64,000 nt of DNA from Streptomyces cavernae (GTDB taxonomy: Bacteria > Actinomycetota > Actinomycetes > Streptomycetales > Streptomycetaceae): assembly GCF_004023625.1 (NCBI RefSeq), contig NZ_RPDJ01000037.1, positions 52,343 to 116,342 of the forward strand, read 5' to 3'. Position numbers and translations under genes: made by a program. The notes under the pieces were generated by a model that was not told the DNA's origin, did no database searches, and saw only the letters and a program-made list of their open reading frames with translations. Shown here one piece after another: positions 16,969 through 26,376 of this stretch; the first letter of the stretch is position 1, and the number at the start of each line of letters is the position of its first letter.

Positions 16969-19440
16969 GTGACGAGTACCGACGTGCGAACCGATGCAGA
17001 AGACTCGGGACCCAGCGGCTATGCGGCGGCCCGGCTGCGCCTCCTCCAGGGGGAGGCGCAGTCCGGGCCGCCGCGCCGTGCGGCTCTCGCGGAACTGACC
17101 GACGACTGGCTGAGCGGACTCTTCGACGCCGGAGCCGACGGGCTCAAGGGCGTCTCGCTGATCGCCGTCGGCGGCTACGGCCGCGGGGAACTCTCCCCGC
17201 GCAGCGACCTCGACCTGCTGTTGCTCCACGACGGCAGTGACGCGGATGCGGTCGCCGCCCTCGCCGACCGCATCTGGTATCCCGTCTGGGACCTGGGCCT
17301 CGCCCTCGACCACTCCGTCCGTACGCCCGCCGAGGCCCGCAAGACGGCCGGCGAGGATCTCAAGGTGCAGCTCGGCCTGCTGGACGCCCGGCACCTCGCG
17401 GGCGACCTCGGCCTCACCGCCGGACTGCGCTCGGCCGTACTGGCCGACTGGCGCAACCAGGCGCCCAAGCGTCTGCCCGAACTCCAGGAGCTGTGCGCCG
17501 AACGCGCCGAGCGGCAGGGCGAGTTGCAGTACCTGCTGGAACCTGATCTGAAGGAGGCCCGCGGGGGCCTCAGGGACGCCACCGCCCTGCGCGCGGTGGC
17601 CGCGTCCTGGCTCGCGGACGCCCCACGCGAGGGTCTCGCCGACGCCCGCCGGGGACTCCTCGACGTACGCGACGCCCTGCACCTGACCACCGGACGCGCC
17701 ACCGACCGGCTCGCCCTGCAGGAGCAGGACCAGGTCGCCGCCGAACTGGACCTGCTGGACGCGGACACGCTGCTGCGACAGGTCTACGAAGCCGCCCGCG
17801 TCATTTCCTACGCGAGCGATGTGACCTGGCGCGAGGTCGGGCGCGTGCTGCGTTCGCGCGCCGTACGGCCACGGCTGCGTGCCATGCTCGGCGGCGGGAA
17901 ACCCGTCCCCGAACGGTCCCCTCTCGCCGAAGGCGTGGTCGAGCAGGACGGCGAGGTGGTGCTCGCCCGCGCCGCGCGCCCCGAACGCGACCCCGCACTG
18001 CCGCTGCGCGCCGCCGCTGCGGCGGCCCAGGCCGGACTCCCGCTCTCTCTGCACGCCGTACGGCGCCTGGCCGCCACCACCCGCCCGCTGCCCACGCCCT
18101 GGCCCGCCGAGGCCCGCGAACAACTCGTCACACTGCTCGGCTCCGGACGCCCGACGGTGGAGGTCTGGGAGGCCCTGGAGGCGGAAGGCCTGATCACCCG
18201 CCTCCTGCCCGACTGGGAGCGGGTGCGCTGCCGTCCCCAGCGCAACGCCGTGCACATCTGGACCGTCGACCGCCATCTGATCGAGACCGCGGTTCAGGCC
18301 TCCGAGTTCACCCGCCGCGTCGGCCGCCCCGACCTGCTGCTCGTCGCCGCCCTGCTGCACGACATCGGCAAGGGCTGGCCCGGTGACCACTCCGTGGCGG
18401 GCGAGATCATCGCGCGCGACGTGGCCGCCCGGATCGGCTTCGACCGCGACGACGTCGCCGTCCTCGCCTCCCTGGTACGCCATCACCTGCTGCTCGTCGA
18501 GACCGCCACCCGGCGCGATCTGGAGGACCCTGCGACCGTGCGCGCGGTCGCCGACGCGGTCGGCTCACAGAGCACACTCGAACTGCTGCACGCCCTCACT
18601 GAGGCGGACGCGCTCGCCACCGGCCCCGCCGCCTGGTCGTCCTGGCGCGGCTCGCTCGTGACCGACTTGGTCAAGCGGGTCGCGGCGGCACTCGCCGGGG
18701 ACGCCCCCGAGGAACCCGAGGAGGCGGCGCCCACCGCCGAGCAGGAGCGCCTCGCGATAGAGGCGTTCCGTACCGGGGGACCGGTGCTCGCCCTGCGCGC
18801 ACAGACCGAACCGCCCGGCGAGGACGCGGCGGCGGGCTCCGGCCCCGAGGATCCGGAGCCGCTCGGCGTGGAACTCCTCATCGCGGTGCCCGACCAGCCG
18901 GGGGTGCTGCCCGCGGTGGCCGGCGTACTCGCCATGCACCGGCTGACCGTCCGCACCGCCGAGCTGCGCGCCGTTGAGCTGCCCTTCCAGGACACCGACC
19001 AGACCGGTGAAACGGTCCTGCTGCTCGACTGGCGAGTCGCCGCCGAGTACGGCTCCCTGCCCCAGGCCGCCCGGCTCCGCGCCGACCTCGTGCGCGCCCT
19101 GGACGGCTCCCTCGACATCGCCCGACGACTGGCCGAGCGGGACGCGGCGTATCCGCGCCGCAGGGGCATCGTGGCCCCGCCGCCACGCGTCACGGTCGCC
19201 GCGGCGGCCTCCCGCCTCGCCACGGTCATCGAGGTCCGCGCCCAGGACGCCCCCGGCCTGCTGCACCGCATCGGGCGCGCCTTGGAGGAGGCGGACGTCC
19301 GGGTGCGCAGCGCCCACGTCTCCACCCTGGGCGCCAACGCGGTGGACGCCTTCTACGTGACCGGTCCCGAGGGGGCGCCCCTGCCGGGCGAGGAGGCTGC
19401 GGCAGTGGCACGGAAGCTGGAAGAGGCGTTGCGGGGCTGA
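16969..19440 (+). CDS. glnD: PII nucleotidyltransferase/deadenylylase GlnD
   Basis: Sensor enzyme of 823 residues that modifies PII; actinobacterial members adenylylate, although databases often say uridylyltransferase. Domains: nucleotidyltransferase with GGYGRGELSPRSDLDLLLL, GlnD-specific helical region, HD hydrolase (LLHDIGKGWPGDHS), then two ACT domains (VPDQPGVLPAVAGVL and VRAQDAPGLLHRIGRAL) that bind glutamine. GTG 16969 follows glnK by 27 bp with AGGAG upstream, so it is the third gene of the nitrogen operon. Length is normal. Confidence 0.96.
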   Translation: MTSTDVRTDAEDSGPSGYAAARLRLLQGEAQSGPPRRAALAELTDDWLSGLFDAGADGLKGVSLIAVGGYGRGELSPRSDLDLLLLHDGSDADAVAALADRIWYPVWDLGLALDHSVRTPAEARKTAGEDLKVQLGLLDARHLAGDLGLTAGLRSAVLADWRNQAPKRLPELQELCAERAERQGELQYLLEPDLKEARGGLRDATALRAVAASWLADAPREGLADARRGLLDVRDALHLTTGRATDRLALQEQDQVAAELDLLDADTLLRQVYEAARVISYASDVTWREVGRVLRSRAVRPRLRAMLGGGKPVPERSPLAEGVVEQDGEVVLARAARPERDPALPLRAAAAAAQAGLPLSLHAVRRLAATTRPLPTPWPAEAREQLVTLLGSGRPTVEVWEALEAEGLITRLLPDWERVRCRPQRNAVHIWTVDRHLIETAVQASEFTRRVGRPDLLLVAALLHDIGKGWPGDHSVAGEIIARDVAARIGFDRDDVAVLASLVRHHLLLVETATRRDLEDPATVRAVADAVGSQSTLELLHALTEADALATGPAAWSSWRGSLVTDLVKRVAAALAGDAPEEPEEAAPTAEQERLAIEAFRTGGPVLALRAQTEPPGEDAAAGSGPEDPEPLGVELLIAVPDQPGVLPAVAGVLAMHRLTVRTAELRAVELPFQDTDQTGETVLLLDWRVAAEYGSLPQAARLRADLVRALDGSLDIARRLAERDAAYPRRRGIVAPPPRVTVAAAASRLATVIEVRAQDAPGLLHRIGRALEEADVRVRSAHVSTLGANAVDAFYVTGPEGAPLPGEEAAAVARKLEEALRG

Positions 19441-19789
19441 GCGGCTGCCGCGCGGTGGGCGGCTGCTGCGCTGCTGTGGGGCGGGCGGCTGCTGCGGGGC
19501 GGGCGGCTCGTTTCCGCCGAGTGGGAAGAACCCCGTGACGGGCTGAGACCACTCGGTTCCGGTGCGAGGTGGTCGGCCACTCCGGGCCGGGAAACCGGGA
19601 CCGGCCACCCGCCCCGCGCCGCCCGGGACCCCGCTTCTCGCCCGGAAACCTGCCCGGTAGCGCGGGAATCCTGCCCGCCGGCGCGGGAATCCAGCGCTCA
19701 GCGGACCGTGGGCGGGGACGATTGTTCGCAGGGCCCGATACTCTGGAGGGCAACCCAGACTGTCGCCTACTCCGAGGACCGACGCCGCC
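19441..19789. other. Repeat-rich gap between glnD and ffh
   Basis: About 350 bp with no gene. The first 70 bases are G-rich simple sequence with two copies of GGGCGGCTGCTGCG; around 19658-19692 GCGCGGGAATCC occurs twice. The ffh promoter should lie near its end, but no convincing hexamer pair was found. Confidence 0.4.
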
Positions 19790-21361
19790 GTGTTCGATAC
19801 TCTCTCCGACCGCCTCTCAGCCACTTTCAAGTCCCTCCGGGGCAAGGGGCGCCTCAGCGAGGCGGACATCGACGCCACGGCACGGGAAATCCGGATCGCG
19901 CTCCTCGAAGCGGACGTGGCCCTGCCGGTGGTGCGGGCGTTCATCAAGAACGTCAAGGAGCGCGCCCTCGGGGCCGAGGTCTCCAAGGCGCTCAACCCCG
20001 CCCAGCAGGTCCTCAAGATCGTCAACGACGAACTGGTCACGATCCTCGGCGGCGAGACCCGGCGGCTGCGCTTCGCCAAGCAGCCGCCGACCGTGATCAT
20101 GCTCGCGGGTCTGCAGGGTGCCGGTAAGACCACCCTCGCGGGCAAGCTCGGCAGGTGGCTGAAGGAGCAGGGCCACTCGCCGCTGCTCGTGGCGGCCGAC
20201 CTCCAGCGGCCCAACGCGGTCAACCAGCTCAGCGTCGTCGCCGAGCGCGCGGGTGTCGCGGTCTACGCGCCGGAGCCGGGCAACGGCGTCGGTGACCCGG
20301 TCAAGGTGGCCAAGGACTCCATCGAGTTCGCGAAGTCGAAGGTTCACGACATCGTGGTCGTGGACACCGCCGGCCGCCTGGGCATCGACCAGGAGATGAT
20401 GCAGCAGGCCGCGGACATCAGGGACGCGGTCTCGCCGGACGAGATCCTGTTCGTCGTCGACGCGATGATCGGACAGGACGCGGTCAACACCGCGGAGGCC
20501 TTCCGCGACGGCGTCGGCTTCGACGGCGTCGTGCTGTCGAAGCTCGACGGCGACGCCCGTGGTGGTGCGGCGCTCTCCATCGCCTCGGTCACCGGCAAGC
20601 CGATCATGTTCGCGTCGAACGGCGAGAAGCTCGACGACTTCGACGCCTTCCACCCCGACCGGATGGCCTCCCGCATCCTCGACATGGGTGACCTGCTCAC
20701 CCTGATCGAGCAGGCGGAGCGGACGTTCAGCCAGGAAGAGGCCGAGAAGATGGCCTCCAAGCTGGCGTCCAAGAAGGGGCAGGACTTCACGCTCGACGAC
20801 TTCCTGGCCCAGATGGAACAGGTCAGGAAGATGGGGTCGATCTCGAAGCTGCTCGGCATGCTGCCGGGCATGGGCCAGATCAAGGACCAGATCAACAACC
20901 TGGACGAGCGCGACGTCGACCGGACGGCCGCGATCATCAAGTCGATGACCCCCGGCGAGCGCCAGGACCCGACGATCATCAACGGCTCGCGCCGCGCCCG
21001 TATCGCCCGCGGTTCGGGCGTCGAGGTGAGCGCGGTGAAGAACCTGGTCGAGCGGTTCTTCGAGGCGCGCAAGATGATGTCCCGCATGGCCCAGGGCGGC
21101 GGCATGCCGGGGATGCCCGGGATGCCGGGCATGGGCGGCGGACCCGGCCGGCAGCGCAAGCAGCAGAAGAAGGCCAAGGGCAAGCAGCGCTCCGGCAACC
21201 CGATGAAGCGCAAGCAGCAGGAGCAGGAAGCCGCGGCGCGGCGTGCGGCGGCGGCGCAGGGTGGAGCGCCGGGTGCGCCGGGCGGCGCGTTCGGGCTGCC
21301 GGGGCAGCAGGGTGCGCAGGACTTCGAACTGCCCGACGAGTTCAAGAAGTTCATGGGCTGA
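19790..21361 (+). CDS. ffh: Signal recognition particle protein Ffh (SRP54)
   Basis: GTPase that binds 4.5S RNA and signal sequences; 523 residues. NG domain: ALLEADVALPVVRAFI, AGLQGAGKTTLAGKL (P-loop), DLQRPNAVNQL, DTAGRLGIDQEM, LSKLDGDARGGAALS and GEKLDDFDAF. The M domain is Met-rich (LLGMLPGMGQIKDQI, then repeated GMPGMPGMPGMGG) with a basic tail and the final DFELPDEFKKFMG. GTG 19790 is the start by similarity to the family N-terminus MFDTLSDRLS. Works with FtsY encoded upstream. Confidence 0.97.
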   Translation: MFDTLSDRLSATFKSLRGKGRLSEADIDATAREIRIALLEADVALPVVRAFIKNVKERALGAEVSKALNPAQQVLKIVNDELVTILGGETRRLRFAKQPPTVIMLAGLQGAGKTTLAGKLGRWLKEQGHSPLLVAADLQRPNAVNQLSVVAERAGVAVYAPEPGNGVGDPVKVAKDSIEFAKSKVHDIVVVDTAGRLGIDQEMMQQAADIRDAVSPDEILFVVDAMIGQDAVNTAEAFRDGVGFDGVVLSKLDGDARGGAALSIASVTGKPIMFASNGEKLDDFDAFHPDRMASRILDMGDLLTLIEQAERTFSQEEAEKMASKLASKKGQDFTLDDFLAQMEQVRKMGSISKLLGMLPGMGQIKDQINNLDERDVDRTAAIIKSMTPGERQDPTIINGSRRARIARGSGVEVSAVKNLVERFFEARKMMSRMAQGGGMPGMPGMPGMGGGPGRQRKQQKKAKGKQRSGNPMKRKQQEQEAAARRAAAAQGGAPGAPGGAFGLPGQQGAQDFELPDEFKKFMG

Positions 21362-21431
21362 TCGCCTGGACGGACCGGGCCGGGGGACATCGTCCGAACG
21401 GACCGGGGCGAGGGGCCGCCGAGTACGCGCT

Positions 21432-21457
21432 GAGGGGCTGAGTCAGCTCAGCCCCTC
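21432..21457. terminator. Bidirectional terminator between ffh and the methyltransferase
   Basis: Perfect 11-bp stem GAGGGGCTGAG/CTCAGCCCCTC with a 4-base loop, between convergent genes. Confidence 0.88.
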
Positions 21458-21503
21458 CGGCACATCAGCCCTCCGGCCCATGAGTACCGGCCCGCCCCGT
21501 ACC

Positions 21504-22508
21504 TCAGACCGTGCGGGCGATCAGGTAACGGAAGACGTTGGGCATCCACACGGCCCCATCGGGCCGCCGATACGGATGCACCGCCTCCCGCACCTCCTTG
21601 TCGACCTGCATCCGGTCCGTGGCCTCCACGGCGGCATCGAAGAACCCGGTGGACAACAGCCCACGCACCGCGCTGTCCACATCTGCGTACCCGAAGGGGC
21701 ACGCGACCCGTCCCGAGCCGTCGGGACGGAGCCCGGCGCGCTGGGCCACCTCCTCGAGGTCGTCCCGTCGAGCCGGCCGCCAGCTCGCGGTGCAGGTCCC
21801 GGGGCGGGCTCCGGCGCCGGTGCCTGCTCCACGTCCCGTTCTGCCGGTCCCGCTGCCGCTGCCGCTGCTGCTGCTACTGCCGCTGCCGCTGCCGCTCCCG
21901 GGACCGCTCCCGGGCAGGGGATCCGCCAGCCGTGAGGCCACCCGCAGCACCTTCGAGGTGACACACCGCTCCGGCGGTCCCCACCCCACGAGCACGACCG
22001 GCGCACCGCGCCGAGCGAGCGGAGTCGCCTCCGACAGCAGTTCGCCGAGCCCTTCCGTGTCCCCCGCCGCACCGCCGATCGGCTCGAAGGCGGTGATCAG
22101 TGTGTACGAGGGGGTCCGGGTGTCGACCACCGCGTCGCCGGGGGCGCCGGCCACGAGCCGGGTGTCCGTGTGCGCGGGCGTTCCCCGGCCCGCGCCACCG
22201 GTACCGTTTCCGCCGCCTTCACCCAGCAACCGCTCCCGCGCCAACGCCAGCCGTTCCGGCGCGCCGGATTCCACGCCGGTGACCGCGGCTCCGCGCGAGG
22301 CGGCCATCAGCAGGGCGAGCCCCGTACCGCAGCCGAGCCCGAGCAGCCGGGTGCCGGGTCCCACGTCAAGTCGCTCGTAGACGGCCTCGTAGAGCGGGAC
22401 CAGCATCCTTTCCTGGATCTCCGCCCAGTCGCGTGCGCGTGCAGACGGGTCCACCCGGGGCACCGGCCCCGTAGAAGACAGCTGCTGCCGCACGAGCGTA
22501 GGTGTCAT
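21504..22508 (-). CDS. SAM-dependent methyltransferase-like protein with a Gly/Ser repeat insertion
   Basis: About 334 residues. A class I SAM-binding motif is clear: GTRLLGLGCGTGLALLMA, followed by an acidic residue at the next strand end (VTGVES). The second half has no recognised substrate domain. A low-complexity Gly/Ser/Thr/Arg insert lies between the Rossmann part and the C-terminal block WRPARRDDLEEVAQRAGL; it is encoded by a CTGCCG-type repeat at 21842-21915. ATG 22508 (MTPTLVRQ) is preferred over ATG 22523. Convergent with ffh. Substrate unknown; the C-terminal VWMPNVFRYLIAR resembles the end of other small methyltransferases. Confidence 0.8.
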   Translation of the reverse strand: MTPTLVRQQLSSTGPVPRVDPSARARDWAEIQERMLVPLYEAVYERLDVGPGTRLLGLGCGTGLALLMAASRGAAVTGVESGAPERLALARERLLGEGGGNGTGGAGRGTPAHTDTRLVAGAPGDAVVDTRTPSYTLITAFEPIGGAAGDTEGLGELLSEATPLARRGAPVVLVGWGPPERCVTSKVLRVASRLADPLPGSGPGSGSGSGSSSSSGSGSGTGRTGRGAGTGAGARPGTCTASWRPARRDDLEEVAQRAGLRPDGSGRVACPFGYADVDSAVRGLLSTGFFDAAVEATDRMQVDKEVREAVHPYRRPDGAVWMPNVFRYLIARTV

Positions 22509-23084
22509 ATGTAAGCGCCCCATTCCGCCGAGAGTTGCCCTGATACCCCGTTTCGACCGGCCCCCGTGCAGTGCGCGCGCACTCCCCCGTATGCCAGGAA
22601 ACTGCGCACGGCTCGCCGCGTCCAGGGGTGGTGACGCCCGGTTTGTGAACCCCCTGCGCAGGGCGCCGGACAGGCGCAGAATTCACATTCCCGCAACGTG
22701 GACCCGTAGCATTCCTCGCGGTCGGGCCGGCCGAGCACGCCGTGACCGTACGGTGTCTGGTCGCGGAGGACGTGTCCGTACCGGGCGTGGACGACGCTCC
22801 GGGTAACGTCGCGGTCGGCGCGCACGCTGACGGAAGTACGGAAGCACGGCCGAAAACGCCCCTTGCGCATCCCGCGACCACAGAGGTCCCGGCGCTCGGG
22901 CCTCGCCTACGCGCCGGGGCGTACGTGTGGCTACGTACCGCCTTGGTATGAGCTGTGACACTTCTCCGCACATCTGCGCACCCGCCCTCGTCAGGACGCA
23001 TCAGCGGCAACTGACGGGTACGTGCAAATTATTTGGGATGCCCCGGAATAGGAACACAGGGGCACTCCGGCTCGTTGTCACGAC
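22509..23084. other. Divergent intergenic region with a GTACGT inverted repeat
   Basis: About 575 bp between divergent genes, with no credible gene. A perfect inverted repeat GTACGT-6 bp-ACGTAC lies at 22922-22939. Promoters for both flanking genes must lie here, but no clear hexamer pair was seen. Confidence 0.4.
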
Positions 23085-23681
23085 GTGAGCACGACACCAC
23101 CTGTTCTCGCCGCAGAGCTGGCAGGGGCGTGGGCCGATATTCAGCGGCACCACCCCGAGCTGCCAGATCTTGCCGCGCCCGAATCCCTGATCGGGGAGTC
23201 GTCGTCCGCTTGCGGGCACGAACTCTCCTTCGAGCGACTGCTCCATGAGGCAGTCCACGGCATCGCCGCCGCGCGTGGAGTCCGCGACACCTCGCGCGCC
23301 GGCCGGTACCACAACCGCAGATTCCTGGCGATCGCCGAGGAGTTGGGCCTGGACCACCCCGATGAGCCGCACCCCAGCAGCGGCTTCTCGCTGGTCACGC
23401 TCAACCCCGAGGCGAAGCGCCGTTACCGCCCGACGATCGAGCGCCTGCAGCGCGCCCTCAAGGCGCACTCCGCCGCGACGTCCGCCGACACCGCGCGCAC
23501 CTTCCGGGGCCCGGCCGCCCGGCACGGCTCCTCCGGGGGCGGCGTCCGGGTGAAGGCGGTCTGCGACTGTGGCCGCAACGTACGGGTCGTCCCGTCGGTG
23601 CTGGCCCAGGCGCCGATCGTGTGCGGGGGGTGCGGCAAACCCTTCCGGATCCCGGAGCCGGTGGGCGCCGCGGCGAGCTGA
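23085..23681 (+). CDS. SprT-like putative zinc metalloprotein with C-terminal zinc ribbon
   Basis: Protein of 198 residues. FERLLHEAVHGIAAARG places an HExxH zinc motif at His54/Glu55/His58, and GRYHNRRFLAIAEELGL resembles the third-ligand region of SprT/SPRTN-type proteins. The C-terminus has a zinc ribbon, CDCG...CGGCGKPF. SPRTN relatives cleave DNA-protein crosslinks, but small bacterial SprT-like proteins are mostly uncharacterised. GTG 23085 (MSTTPPVLAAEL) is the start. Stands alone between a divergent methyltransferase and rpsP. Confidence 0.75.
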   Translation: MSTTPPVLAAELAGAWADIQRHHPELPDLAAPESLIGESSSACGHELSFERLLHEAVHGIAAARGVRDTSRAGRYHNRRFLAIAEELGLDHPDEPHPSSGFSLVTLNPEAKRRYRPTIERLQRALKAHSAATSADTARTFRGPAARHGSSGGGVRVKAVCDCGRNVRVVPSVLAQAPIVCGGCGKPFRIPEPVGAAAS

Positions 23682-23808
23682 CGGACACGGCCGGCCGTGG
23701 CCAAGCGGACCGACGGGCTGGATGCGGGGAGCGCACCCACCCGGGGCCGCCCGGCGCATGTGCATGGCTTCGTGTGGCGTCAAGTCGCATGACGGTGTCC
23801 CTGGGCGA

Positions 23809-23833
23809 GCCGCCCGGCCCCGCGCCGGGCGGC
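23809..23833 (+). terminator. Terminator after the SprT-like gene
   Basis: Perfect 10-bp stem GCCGCCCGGC/GCCGGGCGGC with a 5-base loop, 128 bp after the stop. The rest of the 509-bp gap before rpsP holds no gene; a TGGCACAAT ending at 24056 is a candidate extended -10 for the rpsP operon. Confidence 0.6.
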
Positions 23834-24190
23834 GCGTCGTCGCGTTCCGCGCCGTTACTCAATGCGTCCATTCTGCCGCTCAACGTGACAATTGGTCCGT
23901 GTGTCGCGGCTCGCGGTTTCCGCGGCCGTGGGTCGGCCGCGGGACGTGAGTGTCCGGCGGTGGCGGCCGGTTCCACGATCCCGGCACCGGGTGCGCAGTG
24001 GCCCCTGCCCGGGGGCGCCCCGCCCGGCATGAGGCATGCCCGCGATGTGGCACAATGGCTAGCTGTACTCGACAGCCGTACAGGACCCCTCTCTCCTCCG
24101 GCTGACGCGTCCATCGGGCACTCGGGTACCGCAACCCCACGCGGCCATCTCGCCGTGCCCAACCACGTCAATCCAGGAGAACCCACTCCC

Positions 24191-24619
24191 GTGGCAGTCA
24201 AGATCAAGCTGAAGCGTCTGGGCAAGATCCGTTCGCCTCACTACCGCATCGTCATCGCCGACTCCCGCACCCGCCGCGACGGCCGGGCCATCGAGGAGAT
24301 CGGCCTGTACCACCCGGTGCAGAACCCCTCGCGCATCGAGGTCGACGCCGAGCGTGTCGCGTACTGGCTGGGTGTCGGCGCCCAGCCGACCGAGCCCGTG
24401 CTCGCCATCCTCAAGAAGACCGGCGACTGGCAGAAGTTCAAGGGCGAGCCCGCCCCGGCTCCGCTGCTGCAGCCGGCCGAGAAGGCGACGCGTCCGTCCT
24501 TCGACGCCCTGAGCGGTGAGGACGAGGGCAAGGGTGAGGCCATCACCCAGAAGAAGAAGGCCGAGAAGAAGGACGACGCCACCGCCGAGTCCTCCTCGTC
24601 TGAGTCGACCGAGGCCTGA
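24191..24619 (+). CDS. rpsP: 30S ribosomal protein S16
   Basis: Small-subunit assembly protein, 142 residues. The core (MAVKIKLKRLGKIRSPHYRI, RRDGRAIEEIGLYHP, DAERVAYWLGVGAQPTEPV) is textbook S16; the C-terminus is extended by a Lys/Glu/Ser-rich tail, common in actinobacteria. GTG 24191 has AGGAG eleven bases upstream; the frame is open far upstream but that part is not S16. First gene of rpsP-khpA-rimM-trmD. Confidence 0.97.
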   Translation: MAVKIKLKRLGKIRSPHYRIVIADSRTRRDGRAIEEIGLYHPVQNPSRIEVDAERVAYWLGVGAQPTEPVLAILKKTGDWQKFKGEPAPAPLLQPAEKATRPSFDALSGEDEGKGEAITQKKKAEKKDDATAESSSSESTEA

Positions 24620-24621
24620 GC

Positions 24622-24861
24622 ATGCTCGAGGAGGCGCTCGAGCACCTCGTGAAGGGCATCGTCGACAACCCCGACGATGTGCAGGTCGCCTCGCGCAACC
24701 TGCGCCGCGGGCGCGTCCTCGAGGTCCGGGTGCACCCCGACGACCTCGGCAAGGTGATCGGCCGCAACGGCCGCACCGCACGCGCGCTGCGCACCGTCGT
24801 GGGCGCCATCGGCGGCCGCGGTGTCCGCGTCGACCTAGTCGACGTCGACCAGGTTCGCTGA
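24622..24861 (+). CDS. khpA: KH-domain RNA-binding protein KhpA
   Basis: Protein of 79 residues that is almost entirely one KH domain, with the GxxG loop in GKVIGRNGRTARALR. In other Gram-positive bacteria KhpA pairs with KhpB (Jag) and binds many RNAs. It begins two bases after the rpsP stop, so it is translationally linked. Length and sequence are typical of the actinobacterial protein between rpsP and rimM. Confidence 0.93.
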   Translation: MLEEALEHLVKGIVDNPDDVQVASRNLRRGRVLEVRVHPDDLGKVIGRNGRTARALRTVVGAIGGRGVRVDLVDVDQVR

Positions 24862-24878
24862 ACAACGCAGCACCGGCT

Positions 24879-24914
24879 CGGGCCGGGGAGGGCCTACGGG
24901 CCGTCCCCGGCCCG
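24879..24914 (+). terminator. Hairpin between khpA and rimM (attenuator or terminator)
   Basis: Fifteen base pairs with one G-G mismatch: outer arms CGGGCCGGGGA/TCCCCGGCCCG, inner GGCC/GGCC, loop TACG. It lies inside an apparent operon, so it may reduce read-through into rimM-trmD or protect the upstream mRNA end rather than stop all transcription. Confidence 0.7.
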
Positions 24915-24957
24915 CAGTCGTTCGACAGGCCCGTCGTATGACAGGAGAGCAAGCACA

Positions 24958-25542
24958 GTGCAGCTGGTAGTCGCACGGATCGGCCGCGCCCATGGCATCA
25001 AGGGCGAGGTCACCGTCGAGGTACGCACCGACGAGCCGGAGCTGAGGCTCGCCCCCGGCGCCGTCCTGGCCACCGACCCGGCCTCCACCGGACCGCTGAC
25101 CATCGAGACCGGCCGGGTGCACAGCGGCCGGCTCCTGCTGCGCTTCGAGGGCGTGCGCGACCGGAACGCCGCCGAGGCGCTGCGCAACACCCTCCTGATC
25201 GCCGAGGTCGACCCGGACGAGCGCCCCGAGGAACCCGACGAGTACTACGACCACCAGCTGATGGACCTCGACGTCGTCACGGTGGACGGGGTCGCCGTCG
25301 GCCGCATCACCGAGATCTCGCACCTGCCCTCGCAGGACCTGTTCGTGGTCGAACGCCCGGACGGGACCGAAGTGCTCGTCCCGTTCGTCGAGGAGATCGT
25401 CACCGAGGTCGACCTCGAGGCACAGCGGGCCGTCATCGACCCCCCGCCGGGCCTCATCGACGACCACGCCGAGATCGCCTCTTCGCGGGACGAGGGCGCC
25501 GAGCGCGGGGAAGACGCCACCGCGTCCGGGGAAGAGGCGTAG
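24958..25542 (+). CDS. rimM: Ribosome maturation factor RimM
   Basis: 16S rRNA processing factor that binds S19; 194 residues. N-terminal RimM barrel starts QLVVARIGRAHGIKGEVTVEVRTDEP, and the PRC-barrel half has YYDHQLMDLDVV, GRITEISHLPSQDLFVV and LVPFVEEIVTEVDL. The tail is acidic. GTG 24958 has AGGAG upstream. The stop TAG is followed directly by the ATG of trmD. Confidence 0.96.
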   Translation: MQLVVARIGRAHGIKGEVTVEVRTDEPELRLAPGAVLATDPASTGPLTIETGRVHSGRLLLRFEGVRDRNAAEALRNTLLIAEVDPDERPEEPDEYYDHQLMDLDVVTVDGVAVGRITEISHLPSQDLFVVERPDGTEVLVPFVEEIVTEVDLEAQRAVIDPPPGLIDDHAEIASSRDEGAERGEDATASGEEA

Positions 25543-26376
25543 ATGCGGCTCGACGTCGTCACCATCTTCCCCGAGTACCTGGAGCCCCTGAACGTCTCCC
25601 TGGTCGGCAAGGCACGCGCGCGTGGACAGCTCGACGTCCAGGTGCACGACCTGCGCCGGTGGACGTACGACCGGCACAACACGGTCGACGACACCCCCTA
25701 CGGCGGCGGCCCCGGCATGGTCATGAAGACCGACCCCTGGGGGGACGCCCTGGACGCCGTGCTCGCGGACGGCTATGAGACCGGCGCCCACGGGCCCGCC
25801 CTCATCGTGCCCACACCCAGCGGGCGCCCGTTCACCCAGGAACTCGCCGTCGAGCTCTGCGAGCGTCCCTGGCTGATCTTCACGCCGGCCCGCTACGAGG
25901 GCATCGACCGCCGCGTCGTCGACGAGTACGCAACCCGCATGCCCGTCCACGAGGTGTCCATCGGCGACTACGTCCTCGCCGGCGGCGAAGCGGCCGTCCT
26001 GGTCATCACGGAGGCCGTGGCCCGGCTCCTGCCCGGTGTGCTGGGCAACGCCGAGTCCCACCAGGACGACTCCTTCGCGCCCGGAGCCATGGCCAACCTC
26101 CTGGAAGGGCCCGTCTACACCAAGCCGCCCCAGTGGCGCGGCCGCGGTATCCCGGACGTCCTGCTCAGCGGCCACCACGGCAAGATCGCGCGCTGGCGGC
26201 GGGACGAGGCCCTGCGCCGCACCACCCTCAACCGGCCGGACCTGATAGAGCGGTGCGATCCCGCGGCCTTCGACAAGAAGGACCGCGAAATGCTCTCCAT
26301 CCTGGGCTGGGCGCCGGACCCGGAGGGCGAACAGCACGGCCGATTTTGGCGCAGGCTGGGGCCCGTGGAAGAATAG
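25543..26376 (+). CDS. trmD: tRNA (guanine-N1)-methyltransferase TrmD
   Basis: SPOUT-family enzyme making m1G37 in tRNA; 277 residues. Trefoil-knot motifs: DDTPYGGGPGMVMK, CGRYEGID-type sequence here ARYEGIDRRV, and EVSIGDYVLAGGEAA, then the C-terminal DNA-like domain with GHHGKIARWRRDEALRRT. It starts immediately after the rimM stop with no intergenic base, so it is translationally coupled. Confidence 0.97.
   Translation: MRLDVVTIFPEYLEPLNVSLVGKARARGQLDVQVHDLRRWTYDRHNTVDDTPYGGGPGMVMKTDPWGDALDAVLADGYETGAHGPALIVPTPSGRPFTQELAVELCERPWLIFTPARYEGIDRRVVDEYATRMPVHEVSIGDYVLAGGEAAVLVITEAVARLLPGVLGNAESHQDDSFAPGAMANLLEGPVYTKPPQWRGRGIPDVLLSGHHGKIARWRRDEALRRTTLNRPDLIERCDPAAFDKKDREMLSILGWAPDPEGEQHGRFWRRLGPVEE

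Noticed and set aside
24040..24080. A possible tRNA-like start upstream of rpsP (ATGTGGCACAATGGCTAGC)
   Set aside because: It cannot fold into a cloverleaf and no TpsiC-arm or acceptor partner is present; it looks more like a promoter -10.
23621..24190. An N-terminal extension of rpsP of about 190 codons
   Set aside because: S16 begins with MAVKIKLKRLG at 24191; the extension crosses a terminator hairpin and has no S16 similarity.
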